A stretch of 64,000 nt of DNA from Novosphingobium sp. G106 (GTDB taxonomy: Bacteria > Pseudomonadota > Alphaproteobacteria > Sphingomonadales > Sphingomonadaceae): positions 744,001 through 808,000 of the forward strand of contig NZ_JAHOOZ010000001.1 of the NCBI RefSeq assembly GCF_019075875.1, given 5' to 3'. The first letter of the stretch is position 1; each line of letters opens with the position of its first letter. The notes beneath the pieces are model-generated. The model was not told where the DNA came from, did not search any database, and saw only the letters and a program-made list of their open reading frames with translations. The position numbers were made by a program, and so were the translations under genes. Shown here piece after piece: positions 26,197 to 34,305 of this stretch.

Positions 26197-26952
26197 CTAG
26201 GCGAGGTAGCGCCCGCCGTTTAGGCTGAGGGGTTGCCCGGTCACATATGCAGCCTCCTCCGAGACGAGATAGGCACACGCGGCTGCCACTTCCTCTACTC
26301 GACCGGCGCGCTTCATCGGTACCGCTGCAGCGACTGCCTCCATGTCGAGCGGCGCGGCGCGCATCATCGGAGTATCCACGAAGAACACCGGAAGGTGGTT
26401 CACCGTGACGCCGCGGTCGGCCACCTCGATGGCCAGGTCCTTAGTCATCGCGGCAAGTCCGCCTTTCGACGCCGCGTAGTGCGCCATGGCGCCGATCCCG
26501 TCCTGCATGATGCTGGAAGTGATGTTGACGATGCGGCCCCAGGCGCCGGCCAGCATGTCGGGAAGTACGGCCTGAGTGCAGAGGAACGGGCCGATTACGT
26601 TCACTCGCAGCATTTCCTGGAAGTCGGACTCGCGGATTTCCAGGAACGGGCAGTGCTCCGCCATTCCGGCGTTGTTGACGAGTATCGATACCGGCCCCAG
26701 TATCTCGTGCGTCTTGCGTAAGGATCGTTCGATATCCCGATTGCAGGTGGCGTCCCCGATGCAGGCGATCGCCGTTCCGCCCTGCTGCGCGATCATCTCG
26801 ACCGTCTCGTCCGTCGAACTCGCGGTTCTGCCCCAGACAGCGACTGCGATCCCATCGCGGGCAAGGCGTAGCGCGATCGCCCGGCCGATCCCACTGCCGC
26901 CGCCGGTCACGACCGCGACCTTGGCAGCGTGCTCGCTGTCACGGTGCGTCAT
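26197..26952 (-). CDS. short-chain dehydrogenase/reductase
   Basis: A 251-residue SDR with TGGGSGIG (residues 16-23), NNAGMA, and YAASKGGL containing the catalytic Tyr and Lys. The end has the usual VTGQPLSLNGG. The P450 gene lies 24 bases upstream on the same strand, so P450 and SDR form a two-gene operon: hydroxylation followed by alcohol oxidation is a reasonable pairing. A 274-base gap separates this gene from the convergent plus-strand operon. Confidence 0.88.
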   Translation of the reverse strand: MTHRDSEHAAKVAVVTGGGSGIGRAIALRLARDGIAVAVWGRTASSTDETVEMIAQQGGTAIACIGDATCNRDIERSLRKTHEILGPVSILVNNAGMAEHCPFLEIRESDFQEMLRVNVIGPFLCTQAVLPDMLAGAWGRIVNITSSIMQDGIGAMAHYAASKGGLAAMTKDLAIEVADRGVTVNHLPVFFVDTPMMRAAPLDMEAVAAAVPMKRAGRVEEVAAACAYLVSEEAAYVTGQPLSLNGGRYLA

Positions 26953-26976
26953 GGCGCGCGAGTGCCGGTCGATAGA

Positions 26977-28197
26977 TCAGGCATACGCGGCCGGCATGTC
27001 TTCGAAGGCGATCGGCAGCGTCGTGATGCCCCAGACCCCGGGGAACAGTTTCCAGTTCACCTCGCCGACGAGCCGCGGGGCGGCGATGCGTTTGGCGATC
27101 TGGTGCAGACCTTCCTCGACGTTGGCAATCGCCAGGAACTGACCCAGGCACATGTGCATGCCGCGTCCGAAGCCCTGGCTCGGGCTCTTCTCGGGACGCT
27201 CGGGATCGAACTCGTCCGGCCGGTCGAACACCTCGGGGTCGCGGCCGGATACCGAGAGCGGAAAGATCAGCATCGTGCCCGCGGGGATGCCGACGCCGCG
27301 GTAGTCGAACTCCTCGGTGACGATCCGCATAGTGTTCGATGGAGTCAGATAGCGCATCTGCTCCTTCACCACCTTTCTCACGTAGTCGAAATCGTCGGCG
27401 CAGCGCGCGTAGACCTCGGGATTGGCAAGCAGCGAACGCATCAGCAGGATCAGCAGGTTTTTTGTCGTGTCGTATCCCGCGGCGAAGATAAGGATCAGCA
27501 GCTGGCGGAGCTCGTCGGCGCTGAGCCGCCCTTCGGCATTCGCCGCGATCATCGTGTCGAGTAGGTCACCGCGCGTCCCGTTCGGTCCGCGCTCCTCGAT
27601 CACGCCGTCGACGAAGCGCCACAGTTTCTGATAGCCTTCCTCGATGATCGCCATCTTCTCGACCTCGAGATTGAAGCTCTCGCCGTGGATCTCGAGCGAC
27701 TTCTTGATCTCGGCCAGTTGATCGGTCGGCACGCCCAGCAGGGCGAACATGACGCGTACGGGGAAGTTGGAAGCGAACTCGGCGAAATCGAAGGCGCGCT
27801 TGGGCCCCCATTCGTCGAGGATCGCCGATATCGTCTCGCGCATCACCGTGCGCAGCCGCTTGACGCTGCCGGGGCCGAAGGCGCTGCTGATGCTGCCGCG
27901 CAGGCGGCTGTGGCGGTCGCCCGAGCTGACCAGCATCTGATCGACCGCGAAGCGCCCCCAGCCAGTCCCATGCGCGCCCATGATGTCGACGATCTCCTCG
28001 CCCGGCATCTTGAGGTGGCCGTCAAGCCGCATGATGTCCTCGATCGCGCGATAGGACGTGACCAGATAGCCGATGTCGCTGGCGGCCAGCCAGTCGTGCT
28101 CGCGCCGCGCCGCTTCGATGAAAGGGATCGGATTGTCGCCGAACTCTTTCGTCGAAATCGGCACCTGCGCCATGGCGACCTGATCGATGTTTGGCAT
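26977..28197 (-). CDS. cytochrome P450
   Basis: A 406-residue soluble bacterial P450. Visible signatures are the I-helix AAGYDTTKN (oxygen-binding Thr), the K-helix EQMR, and the heme loop FGRGMHMCLG with Cys350 as proximal ligand. The length fits class I bacterial P450s, which use ferredoxin; none is encoded here. A start a few codons downstream (MAQVPIS) is also possible because the ribosome site is weak. Likely substrate is a steroid, terpenoid or aromatic compound of the neighbouring pathway. Confidence 0.9.
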   Translation of the reverse strand: MPNIDQVAMAQVPISTKEFGDNPIPFIEAARREHDWLAASDIGYLVTSYRAIEDIMRLDGHLKMPGEEIVDIMGAHGTGWGRFAVDQMLVSSGDRHSRLRGSISSAFGPGSVKRLRTVMRETISAILDEWGPKRAFDFAEFASNFPVRVMFALLGVPTDQLAEIKKSLEIHGESFNLEVEKMAIIEEGYQKLWRFVDGVIEERGPNGTRGDLLDTMIAANAEGRLSADELRQLLILIFAAGYDTTKNLLILLMRSLLANPEVYARCADDFDYVRKVVKEQMRYLTPSNTMRIVTEEFDYRGVGIPAGTMLIFPLSVSGRDPEVFDRPDEFDPERPEKSPSQGFGRGMHMCLGQFLAIANVEEGLHQIAKRIAAPRLVGEVNWKLFPGVWGITTLPIAFEDMPAAYA

Positions 28198-28434
28198 GTC
28201 TCGTTCCCGTCGCGGCCGATCCGGATCTCGGCCTACTTACCGTATTTGCAGCGCGGGGAAACGTTTCAGGTTGCAGAAGGCCCTATCGGCGCCAAGCGGG
28301 TTATGGGCCAAGTTGAGGCAGCCCGATCATGGCGATCTGGAGCTGTGAGATCGCCAGCCAATCGCTGCCTTCGCCGACAAAGGCGACATTCGTCGGAAAA
28401 ACGGCTCCTAGAAACCGTCCCTTCGTTCATCAGG
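28198..28434. other. upstream region of the P450 operon
   Basis: 237 bases between the P450 start and the GNAT remnant. They contain the palindrome described separately at 28258-28267 and otherwise no supported gene. This is where the P450-SDR promoter must lie. Confidence 0.5.
28258..28267. promoter_or_regulatory. palindrome GAAACGTTTC upstream of P450
   Basis: A perfect 10-base palindrome inside GGGGAAACGTTTCAGG, about 60 bases upstream of the P450 start. The GAAAC/GTTTC arms resemble IclR/KdgR-type sites, and an IclR regulator is encoded 9 kb away in the same catabolic region. No experimental support. Confidence 0.4.
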
Positions 28435-28720
28435 CTATCGGTCGACCCGCAATGAAGGATGTAGCGATGCGGCATGCTCGACCAGCCGACACCCGATCCC
28501 ATGTTCTCGAGGCGAAGACTCGATGAACAGGGAATCGATTTGTTCTGGGCTCAACCCCATGAAGCCGGCGGCCAGACCGTCACCATCGCTGGCAAGCCAG
28601 AGCGTTGCCTGAGGCAGGAACCGTTGCACCATCTTCGTTGATGGCCAAACGATCTTCGGCCGACAGGAAATCATGCGTAGCGTCGACAGCGCTCTGAAAG
28701 GCCTGGATTACCACCTCAGC
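28435..28720 (-). pseudogene. GNAT acetyltransferase remnant, frameshifted and truncated
   Basis: Two frames together restore the N-terminal two thirds of a GNAT protein: AFQSAVDATHDFLSAEDRL in one frame, then RFLPQATLWLA, GFMGLSPEQIDSLFI and HGIGCRLVEHAASLHP in the other. One extra base lies between AINE and MVQ near 28630. The sequence stops at 28435 right after RVDR where the family continues with a conserved NEQN block. Its start overlaps the end of nrsF. Confidence 0.65.
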
Positions 28721-29350
28721 AAGCGCGGACCGACCAAGGCGCCGATAGCCGCGGCCAAACCAATTCCGAGCGTATACCAGGTAAGGACGAAGAGGGCCGA
28801 CACCTCCGGGCAATGCAGGCAATAGAGTGTCGCCGCCCAGGCTCCTGCGGCGAGACCGGCGGCAGCGCCTGTTGCGCGCAGGCGTGTCGGCGCGAGCCGC
28901 CGGAACGACCACAAGAGGCCGATGAAAATGGGCGCGGCCAGCATGAGGACGAGCCATGGGCATTTCGTCCACGAACGGCCGAGCCACATGGCGAACCATT
29001 CGCCAGGGGGGAACATGCGCCATCTCCGCGATGGCGACCGCCGCGAGCAGAAGAAAGGGAACTGTGACTGGCCAAAACGCGCGCAAGGAAACCGGTTCGG
29101 GCCTGGCAAGCTGCGCCACGACGCCAATAGCGGCGGCTCCCAGCGAAATCGTGTAAGCCCATTTCATCCAGAAGTTGAGGCCGCGCATGGCAAGGCCAAG
29201 ATCGCTCCGAAATCCAAGGCCCATCGCAATCAGCAGAATAGTGACACCGCTGCCGATGAGTATTCCGAGCAGTAGCCGCCGGCGCACGGCATGCCGTGGA
29301 ACAGGGGTTACATCCTTTGCCAGTTCGTCGATCAGGGAGTCGGTATTCAT
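28708..29350 (-). CDS. nrsF: NrsF-like (DUF1109) membrane anti-sigma factor, frameshifted
   Basis: The partner of the adjacent SigF-type sigma factor; its ATG overlaps the sigma stop (ATGA). The N-terminal part has spans LLLGILIGSGVTILLIAMG and AFWPVTVPFLLLAAVAIAE; the remainder, including SWTKCPWLVLMLA and LYCLHCPEVSALFVLTWY, is in another frame. Both frames join if one C is deleted from the run of six G on the plus strand at 29006-29011. The intact protein would be about 213 residues with six spans and the conserved Cys positions thought to sense metal or oxidative signals. Real loss would leave the sigma factor unrestrained. Confidence 0.8.
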
Positions 29351-29883
29351 GGACGCGCCCCTCGGATGCGGGCCGCCAGGGCCTTGAGGCCACGGTGGAC
29401 TGAGACTTTGACGTCGGACTCGCTGATATCGGTAAGACTTGCTGCCTCGGCGGTACTCTGACCCGCGATCCTCGTCTGGCGGATCGCTTTGGCCTGCTTT
29501 TCGGGAAGTGTGGCAAGCAGCCGTTCGATGTCGATCGAGGCACTCACCGCGTCTTCAAAACCTTCGGAAAAGAGCATGTCCTCGGCATCTTCGATGGAGC
29601 AGGTCTGCCTGGTTCGGCGAAAATGATCGATCATCTTGTAGCGGGCGACCGCGAACAGCCAGGCCGTGAACGGGCGCTCTGGGTCGTAGGTCATGCGGCG
29701 GGTGTGAACGGCGATCAGTGTTTCCTGCACGAGATCCTCGATGACATCGCCATCAGCGACGCGGCGACGGTAAAAGGCGCGCAGCAAGGGAACCAGCGCC
29801 CGCAGCAAGATGGCATGCGAAGCCGCATTGCCGCCGAGACCCTCGGTCATCCAGGATTTGAGCTGGTCTTCGCCCGGCTGCAT
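29347..29883 (-). CDS. sigF: SigF-type ECF sigma factor
   Basis: A 178-residue ECF sigma factor. Region 2 is seen in DVIEDLVQETLIAVHTRR and PFTAWLFAVARYKMIDHFRR; region 4 in LPEKQAKAIRQTRIAGQS and SDVKVSVHRGLKALAAR. ATG 29883 has AGGAG five bases upstream; GTG 29889 overlaps that site. It is cotranscribed with the DUF1109 protein, the pairing called SigF-NrsF in Caulobacter, where it answers to heavy-metal and oxidative stress. A matching promoter lies just upstream (29903-29928), which implies autoregulation. Confidence 0.9.
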   Translation of the reverse strand: MQPGEDQLKSWMTEGLGGNAASHAILLRALVPLLRAFYRRRVADGDVIEDLVQETLIAVHTRRMTYDPERPFTAWLFAVARYKMIDHFRRTRQTCSIEDAEDMLFSEGFEDAVSASIDIERLLATLPEKQAKAIRQTRIAGQSTAEAASLTDISESDVKVSVHRGLKALAARIRGARP

Positions 29884-29900
29884 TCGCACTCCTGGAGAGC

Positions 29901-29928
29901 TATTCGCAGGGAACAGATCTTTGGTTAC
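29901..29928 (-). promoter_or_regulatory. SigF-type promoter of sigF-nrsF
   Basis: On the minus strand GTAACC (29928-29923) is followed by 16 bases and CGAATA (29906-29901). The expected transcription start is about 10-12 bases before the sigF ATG. The same motif and spacing occur at three other promoters in this locus. Confidence 0.8.
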
Positions 29929-30013
29929 AAGGCGCCGCGATATTTTGCGATGCGCTTCTTAGGAGCCGCTCGGGAGACCACCAGGCGGTGACACGGATAA
30001 ATTTCGCATCGCT

Positions 30014-30041
30014 GTAACCGGTCCGAGGTTCGACGCGAACT
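30014..30041 (+). promoter_or_regulatory. SigF-type promoter of the DUF1223-msrP operon
   Basis: GTAACC at 30014-30019, 16 bases, then CGAA at 30036-30039, on the plus strand, 50 bases upstream of the DUF1223 start. Motif and spacing are identical to the sigF promoter. Confidence 0.8.
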
Positions 30042-30090
30042 CCCTGCAGCACCGACCGATCCGGCCGGTGATCACATGGGAAGACTTCCG

Positions 30091-30825
30091 ATGCAGCCGC
30101 GCAAACACTTTGCCATCGCCCTGGCCGGCTGCGTCATCTTCGTACTGAGCGGCTGCGACACGTCCAAAGCTTCGTCGCTGCCGAAAGGGGCCGCACAGAC
30201 ATCCAGCCGCAATCCTGTTGTCGTCGAACTGTTCCAGAGCCAGGGCTGCTCGTCCTGTCCTCCGGCAAATGCCGACCTGAATGCCATCGCCGACCGGCGC
30301 GATGTGCTCGCTCTGTCCTTCGCGGTCACCTACTGGGACCGGCTCGGCTGGAAGGACACCTTCGCCTCGCCGCTGTTTACCGCGCGGCAAGAGGCCTATG
30401 CCCGGGCCGGGCGAGGCGAGGTGGCGACGCCAGAATTCATCGTCAATGGCGAGGCGGCCGTGCTGGGCACCAATCGCTCGGCCCTGGACGCCGCTATTGC
30501 GCGCGGCTTCGCGCCAGCTCCAGGTCCTACCATTTCCGCCAACCCGTCGAGCGTTCGTATCGAAGCGGCGGCTCGTGGAGCGCCCGCGACCGTCTGGCTC
30601 GTCCGTTACGATCCACGAACGCGGCAAGTTCCCATCCGGGCCGGCGAGAACGGCGGCCGCACGTTGCCCCACCGCAACATCGTCCGCGAGCTCATCAGGC
30701 TGGGCGACTGGACGGGTCAAGCAGCCACTTTCCCACTCGCCCCGCAGCGCGAAGCGGGACTGGTCTCGGCCATTCTGGTTCAGCGTGGCAGCGGCGGTCC
30801 GATCGTCGCTGCGCGCAAGCTTTGA
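30091..30825 (+). CDS. DUF1223 thioredoxin-like lipoprotein
   Basis: A 244-residue exported protein. The N-terminus is a lipoprotein signal ending in LSGC, so it is membrane anchored on the periplasmic side. The DUF1223 core begins VVVELFQSQGCSSCPPAN, where CSSC is a thioredoxin-type redox pair, followed by VTYWDRLGWKDTFASP and TPEFIVNG. ATG 30091 has GGAAGA nearby; the ATG at 30076 has no ribosome site. It is the first gene of the operon behind a SigF-type promoter and probably takes part in periplasmic thiol or metal redox chemistry; its exact reaction is unknown. Confidence 0.85.
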   Translation: MQPRKHFAIALAGCVIFVLSGCDTSKASSLPKGAAQTSSRNPVVVELFQSQGCSSCPPANADLNAIADRRDVLALSFAVTYWDRLGWKDTFASPLFTARQEAYARAGRGEVATPEFIVNGEAAVLGTNRSALDAAIARGFAPAPGPTISANPSSVRIEAAARGAPATVWLVRYDPRTRQVPIRAGENGGRTLPHRNIVRELIRLGDWTGQAATFPLAPQREAGLVSAILVQRGSGGPIVAARKL

Positions 30826-30893
30826 CAGTTTCTCAGCCGCCGGCGTCGCGGCTGCCATTCACCATGCGACGCCAAATCCAAGGAGATTATTTC

Positions 30894-31187
30894 ATGCGCA
30901 TTCTAACTATTCTCGCCCTGTCGGCGATGTCGTTTTCGACCGCTGCACCTGTCTTTGCCCAGGACACGATGATGAAGGACGGCATGCATTCGGGCGCGAT
31001 GGCGCACATGTCGGCTGCCGACACACGCCGGATGAACAGCTGCAAGGCGATGTCGCACGACGCGATGATGCGCAACGCCTCGTGCCGCCGCATGGCACAG
31101 ATGCATCCGGACATGATGCACCACGACAACATGATGAAGCACGACGGCGCCATGGCTCACGACAACATGATGAAGTCGGGTCACTGA
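30894..31187 (+). CDS. methionine/histidine-rich small secreted protein
   Basis: A 97-residue protein with a signal peptide (residues 1-22, ending PVFA). By my count 18 of 75 mature residues are methionine and 9 are histidine, arranged in short units like MMKDG, AMAHM, DMMHHD and NMMKHD, plus two cysteines. It resembles the pentapeptide MxKDx repeat proteins. The ribosome site AAGGAGATT precedes the ATG. It lies between the DUF1223 lipoprotein and the cytochrome b/MsrP pair under a SigF-type promoter. Candidate roles are metal buffering (Cu, via Met/His) or a sacrificial methionine target for oxidants, both inference. Confidence 0.8.
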   Translation: MRILTILALSAMSFSTAAPVFAQDTMMKDGMHSGAMAHMSAADTRRMNSCKAMSHDAMMRNASCRRMAQMHPDMMHHDNMMKHDGAMAHDNMMKSGH

Positions 31188-31250
31188 GCCTAGGCTGGGA
31201 TGACGCCCGCCGACGTCATCCCGGCAAACTTTCGATCAGGAAGGTGCACT

Positions 31251-32069
31251 ATGGATGTTTCTGCCTCTCGCGGCCTCTGCGGCGGCGATCTGGTCTACCG
31301 TCAGCGGCGGCCGGTGCGCCTTTGGCATTGGATCAACGCGTTGTCGGTCTTCGTCATGCTGATGAGCGGTCTGATGATCTTCAACGCGCATCCACAGCTC
31401 TATTGGGGCCAGTACGGCGCCAACCACGAGAAGCCTTGGCTGGCGATCGGCGCCAAGGATGATGCGGGGTTCCTGAAGCTGGGCACGGTGACTATCCCCA
31501 CGACGGGCGTGCTGGGCCTTTCGGGCGGCATCGAGCGGGCGTTTCCGCCGCTCGTTACCATTCCTTCCAGCTACGATCTCGCGGGAGCCCGGCAATGGCA
31601 CTTCGCCTTCGCCTGGCTGCTCGTGGTCCCTGGCCTGATGTTCTGGCTCTGGGGGCTGGTTACAAGGCACGTCCAGCGCGATCTCGCGCCAACGCTGGCA
31701 GAACTCCAGCCGCGGCATCTGTGGCAGGATATCAAGGATCATGCCCGGCTGCGCTTCCACACGGGAGAGGCAGCGCGGCGCTACAACGTGCTTCAGAAGC
31801 TCAGCTACATCAGCGTGCTCTTCGGGCTGCTCCCCGCCATGGTGCTGACCGGTCTCACCATGTCGCCCGGGATGGATGCCGCCTGGCCCTGGCTGCTCGA
31901 CATTTTCGGCGGCCGCCAGTCGGCGCGTTCGATCCATTTCATCTGTGCAGCCCTCCTGGTGCTTTTCATTCTTGTTCACTTGCTGATGGTCGTCCTCGCC
32001 GGTCCGCTCAACGAGATGCGCTCGATCGTCACCGGCTGGTACCGCCTGCCCAAGGAGAAGGCTCGATGA
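31251..32069 (+). CDS. cytochrome b561-type membrane protein
   Basis: A 272-residue integral membrane cytochrome with four to five spans. The heme-coordinating histidines probably include those in LWHWINAL near the start, WHFAFAWLLVV in the middle and SIHFICAALLVLFILVHLLM near the end. It overlaps the MsrP-like gene by four bases (ATGA), so the two proteins are made together. Like YedZ/MsrQ it would feed quinol electrons to the periplasmic molybdoprotein, although its sequence is of the cytochrome b561/thiosulfate reductase type rather than MsrQ. Start ATG 31251 follows AGGAAGGTG. Confidence 0.85.
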   Translation: MDVSASRGLCGGDLVYRQRRPVRLWHWINALSVFVMLMSGLMIFNAHPQLYWGQYGANHEKPWLAIGAKDDAGFLKLGTVTIPTTGVLGLSGGIERAFPPLVTIPSSYDLAGARQWHFAFAWLLVVPGLMFWLWGLVTRHVQRDLAPTLAELQPRHLWQDIKDHARLRFHTGEAARRYNVLQKLSYISVLFGLLPAMVLTGLTMSPGMDAAWPWLLDIFGGRQSARSIHFICAALLVLFILVHLLMVVLAGPLNEMRSIVTGWYRLPKEKAR

Positions 32070-32842
32070 CTACCCTCACGCGCCCCGTCCTTACACGTCG
32101 GCGCCTGATCGGTTCGCTCGGGGCCGGTGCCGGCAGCTTGCTGCTTTCCGGCTGCGACAGGATCGCCGCTGTGCCTGCCGTGCAGCAAGTACTGGGCGCC
32201 GGCGAGGGACTGACATTCCGCGCGCAGCGCCTGCTGTCCGACCGCACTGCTCTGGCCCGCGAGTTCTCGGCGCTCGACATGTCGCCGGTGTTCCGGACCA
32301 ACGGCAACACTGCCCCGACCGCCAATGATTATGAACGACATGCCGCGGAGAAATTCGTCAACTGGCGGCTCGTCGTCGACGGGCTTGTCAGGCGGCCGCA
32401 GTCGCTATCGATGACCCAGATCCGGGCAATGCCGGCGCGCACGCAGATCACCCGTCACGACTGCGTCGAGGGTTGGAGCGCGATCGGCAAGTGGACCGGG
32501 CTGCCGCTCAAACTGGCGCTCGACGCGGCCGGTGTCCTGCCCTCAGCGCGCTACGTCGTATTCCACTGTGCCGACGATTTCGACGGTGATCCCTACTACG
32601 AGAGCATCGACCTGATCGATGGCTATCATCCTCAGACGATCCTCGCCTGGGGCATGAACGACGAGATGCTGAGCGTCGGCCACGGCGCGCCGCTGCGCCT
32701 GCGGGTCGAGCGTCAGCTCGGCTACAAGCAGGCGAAATACGTGATGCGGGTCAGCCTGGTCGCCAGCATGGCCGAGATCGGCGCGGGGAAGGGCGGCTAC
32801 TGGGAGGATGCGGCCGGGTACCAGTGGTACGCCGGGATCTAG
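32066..32842 (+). CDS. molybdopterin-dependent oxidoreductase, MsrP/YedY-like
   Basis: A 258-residue molybdoprotein of the sulfite-oxidase fold. The twin-arginine signal (LTRRRLIGSLGAG, then LLLSGC) directs folded export. The molybdenum-ligating Cys is C133 in HDCVEGW, followed by the family block TGLPLKLALDAAG and VFHCADDFDGDPYYESI. MsrP-type enzymes reduce methionine sulfoxide in periplasmic proteins. With the membrane cytochrome b upstream it forms a two-component reductase. Its placement behind a Met-rich peptide and beside msrA supports a methionine-repair role, although sulfite or another S-oxide could also be the substrate. Confidence 0.85.
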   Translation: MTTLTRPVLTRRRLIGSLGAGAGSLLLSGCDRIAAVPAVQQVLGAGEGLTFRAQRLLSDRTALAREFSALDMSPVFRTNGNTAPTANDYERHAAEKFVNWRLVVDGLVRRPQSLSMTQIRAMPARTQITRHDCVEGWSAIGKWTGLPLKLALDAAGVLPSARYVVFHCADDFDGDPYYESIDLIDGYHPQTILAWGMNDEMLSVGHGAPLRLRVERQLGYKQAKYVMRVSLVASMAEIGAGKGGYWEDAAGYQWYAGI

Positions 32843-33360
32843 GGAAGCTTGCGAACGCGGCCGTTGAAGTCGCGTTTGCCGATCGAAACGCCCTTCATCC
32901 GCAGGATGTCGTAGGCCGTCGCCGCGTGGAAATAGAAGTTCGGCTGGGAGAACGAGAGCAGAAACTCTTCGGCGACAAAATCCATGTGGTTCGCGCCAAA
33001 CTCGAAGCGCATGAGCCGTCCTATGAAGCTCTCCACTTCATCCCGGTCGAGCGCTTCAAGCGCGGCGATCGTCTGATCCACCCGCTCGCGCAGTCCATCG
33101 AAAGTGTCCGGCGGCGTTGTGGTGTCGGGAGAAAACGTGCCTTTGCGCACGCCTTCGATCGCGCCAAGCGAATGAACCGCGGTCGACTTCACCTGATAGG
33201 CGAAAGGCAGCATGTCCTCGGCGAGCTTCGCCTGGATCAGGGCTTCTGGTTCAAAGCCTTGATCGCTGCAAAAGGTCTCGGCCTTGCTGATGAGCCGCGA
33301 GACCGAGCCGAGGATCTGGAGGTAAGACGGGATGGTTGCGGCATAGAGCGTGAAGGCCAT
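32839..33360 (-). CDS. DUF1993 family protein
   Basis: A 173-residue protein starting at ATG 33360 (MAFTLYAATIPSYLQ) after GGAAGAGAAATC. It shows the DUF1993 pattern: LPFAYQVKSTAVHSLGAIEGV and EFLLSFSQPNFYFHAATAYDILR, probably a four-helix bundle related to DinB-like folds. It follows msrA by 26 bases on the same strand and ends overlapping the stop of the convergent MsrP gene. Cotranscription with msrA behind a SigF-type promoter is expected. Function unknown. Confidence 0.85.
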   Translation of the reverse strand: MAFTLYAATIPSYLQILGSVSRLISKAETFCSDQGFEPEALIQAKLAEDMLPFAYQVKSTAVHSLGAIEGVRKGTFSPDTTTPPDTFDGLRERVDQTIAALEALDRDEVESFIGRLMRFEFGANHMDFVAEEFLLSFSQPNFYFHAATAYDILRMKGVSIGKRDFNGRVRKLP

Positions 33361-33386
33361 GATTTCTCTTCCCCGAACAGGCGCGA

Positions 33387-34055
33387 TCAAGATTTCCAGT
33401 TGGCGGGGAACAGCTTGTGCAGCGCTTCCACCTTGGGCCGATCGTTGAAGACGATATAGGGGTAGTTGGGGTTACGGGCCATGAAATCCTGATGATAGGG
33501 CTCGGCGGGATAGAACGCCCGGTTCATTTCGATCCGCGTCGCGATCGGTCGCGAAAAGACATGCGCAGCGCTCAACTGGGCGATGTAGGCACGGGCTACC
33601 CGCTCCTGCGCAGGCGAAACGGGAAACAGCGCCGTGCGATACTGGGTGCCCGTATCGGGACCCTGGCGATTGACCTGTGTCGGATCTGCCACCACCGAAA
33701 AATAGATGCGCAGCAAGTCCGCGTAGTTGACCTGGGCCGGGTCGAACACGACCCGCACCGATTCCGCATGGCCCGTCGTGCCGCTCGAGACCGTCTCGTA
33801 GCTCGCGGTGGAGGCGCTGCCGCCCGCATAGCCCGAAGTCGCACTGATCACGCCGTTCACGTGCGAGAAGACGCCTTGCACGCCCCAGAAACAGCCGCCC
33901 GCAAAAACGGCGGTCTCGCGGTGCCCAGCTACGGGCTCGGTCATGGCAGCTGTCGGCGCCTTGACGCTTCCTTCCGCGGCGTTCCCCGCGCCCATGAAAA
34001 AGAACAGCGCGGTGCCGGCAGCAAGGGCAAGGGCGGTGGAAGCGATACGCGACAT
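33387..34055 (-). CDS. msrA: peptide methionine sulfoxide reductase MsrA, exported
   Basis: A 222-residue MsrA with an N-terminal signal peptide (LALAAGTALFFFMGAGNAA). The catalytic motif GGCFWG contains Cys55; other family blocks are SGYAGGSASTASYETVSSG, GHAESVRVVFDPAQVNY, and PYHQDFMARNP. No C-terminal resolving cysteine is visible, so recycling would need another partner. The exported form repairs methionine-S-sulfoxide in the periplasm. ATG 34055 has AGAGGAT upstream. A SigF-type promoter lies at 34087-34114. Confidence 0.9.
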   Translation of the reverse strand: MSRIASTALALAAGTALFFFMGAGNAAEGSVKAPTAAMTEPVAGHRETAVFAGGCFWGVQGVFSHVNGVISATSGYAGGSASTASYETVSSGTTGHAESVRVVFDPAQVNYADLLRIYFSVVADPTQVNRQGPDTGTQYRTALFPVSPAQERVARAYIAQLSAAHVFSRPIATRIEMNRAFYPAEPYHQDFMARNPNYPYIVFNDRPKVEALHKLFPANWKS

Positions 34056-34086
34056 GGCGGATATCCTCTGTGGGAGATTTTATTCC

Positions 34087-34114
34087 TATTCGCGCGGCAA
34101 CGCCTAATGGTTAC
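34087..34114 (-). promoter_or_regulatory. SigF-type promoter of msrA-DUF1993
   Basis: On the minus strand GTAACC (34114-34109), 16 bases, CGAATA (34092-34087), ending 31 bases before the msrA ATG. Identical spacing to the other three copies. Confidence 0.8.
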
Positions 34115-34270
34115 AGCGCTTCGAGCGAGCCAGCCTGAGATAGGTTTGCCGGGTGTTTTTGCGAGCGCCAGCTCGGAAGTTTCCTGGCTTCTGGAATTGC
34201 GATGCTGCGGAGAAAGTGCTGCCCTCGCGTGGATGCACAGACCGGTTGCTTTGTTTCCAGATGGGCGTCT

Positions 34271-34298
34271 GTAACCATTTGCGCTGAGCCCGCGAATA
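34271..34298 (+). promoter_or_regulatory. SigF-type promoter of the GNAT pair
   Basis: GTAACC at 34271-34276, 16 bases, CGAATA at 34293-34298 on the plus strand. The ATG of the first acetyltransferase is at 34306, only 7 bases beyond, so the transcript would be leaderless or nearly so. It diverges from the msrA promoter. Confidence 0.8.
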
Positions 34299-34305
34299 GA
34301 GGGCC

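Noticed and set aside
30822..30893. Upstream start for the Met-rich protein at 30822
   Set aside because: Would precede the ribosome site AAGGAG at 30881 and bury the signal peptide.
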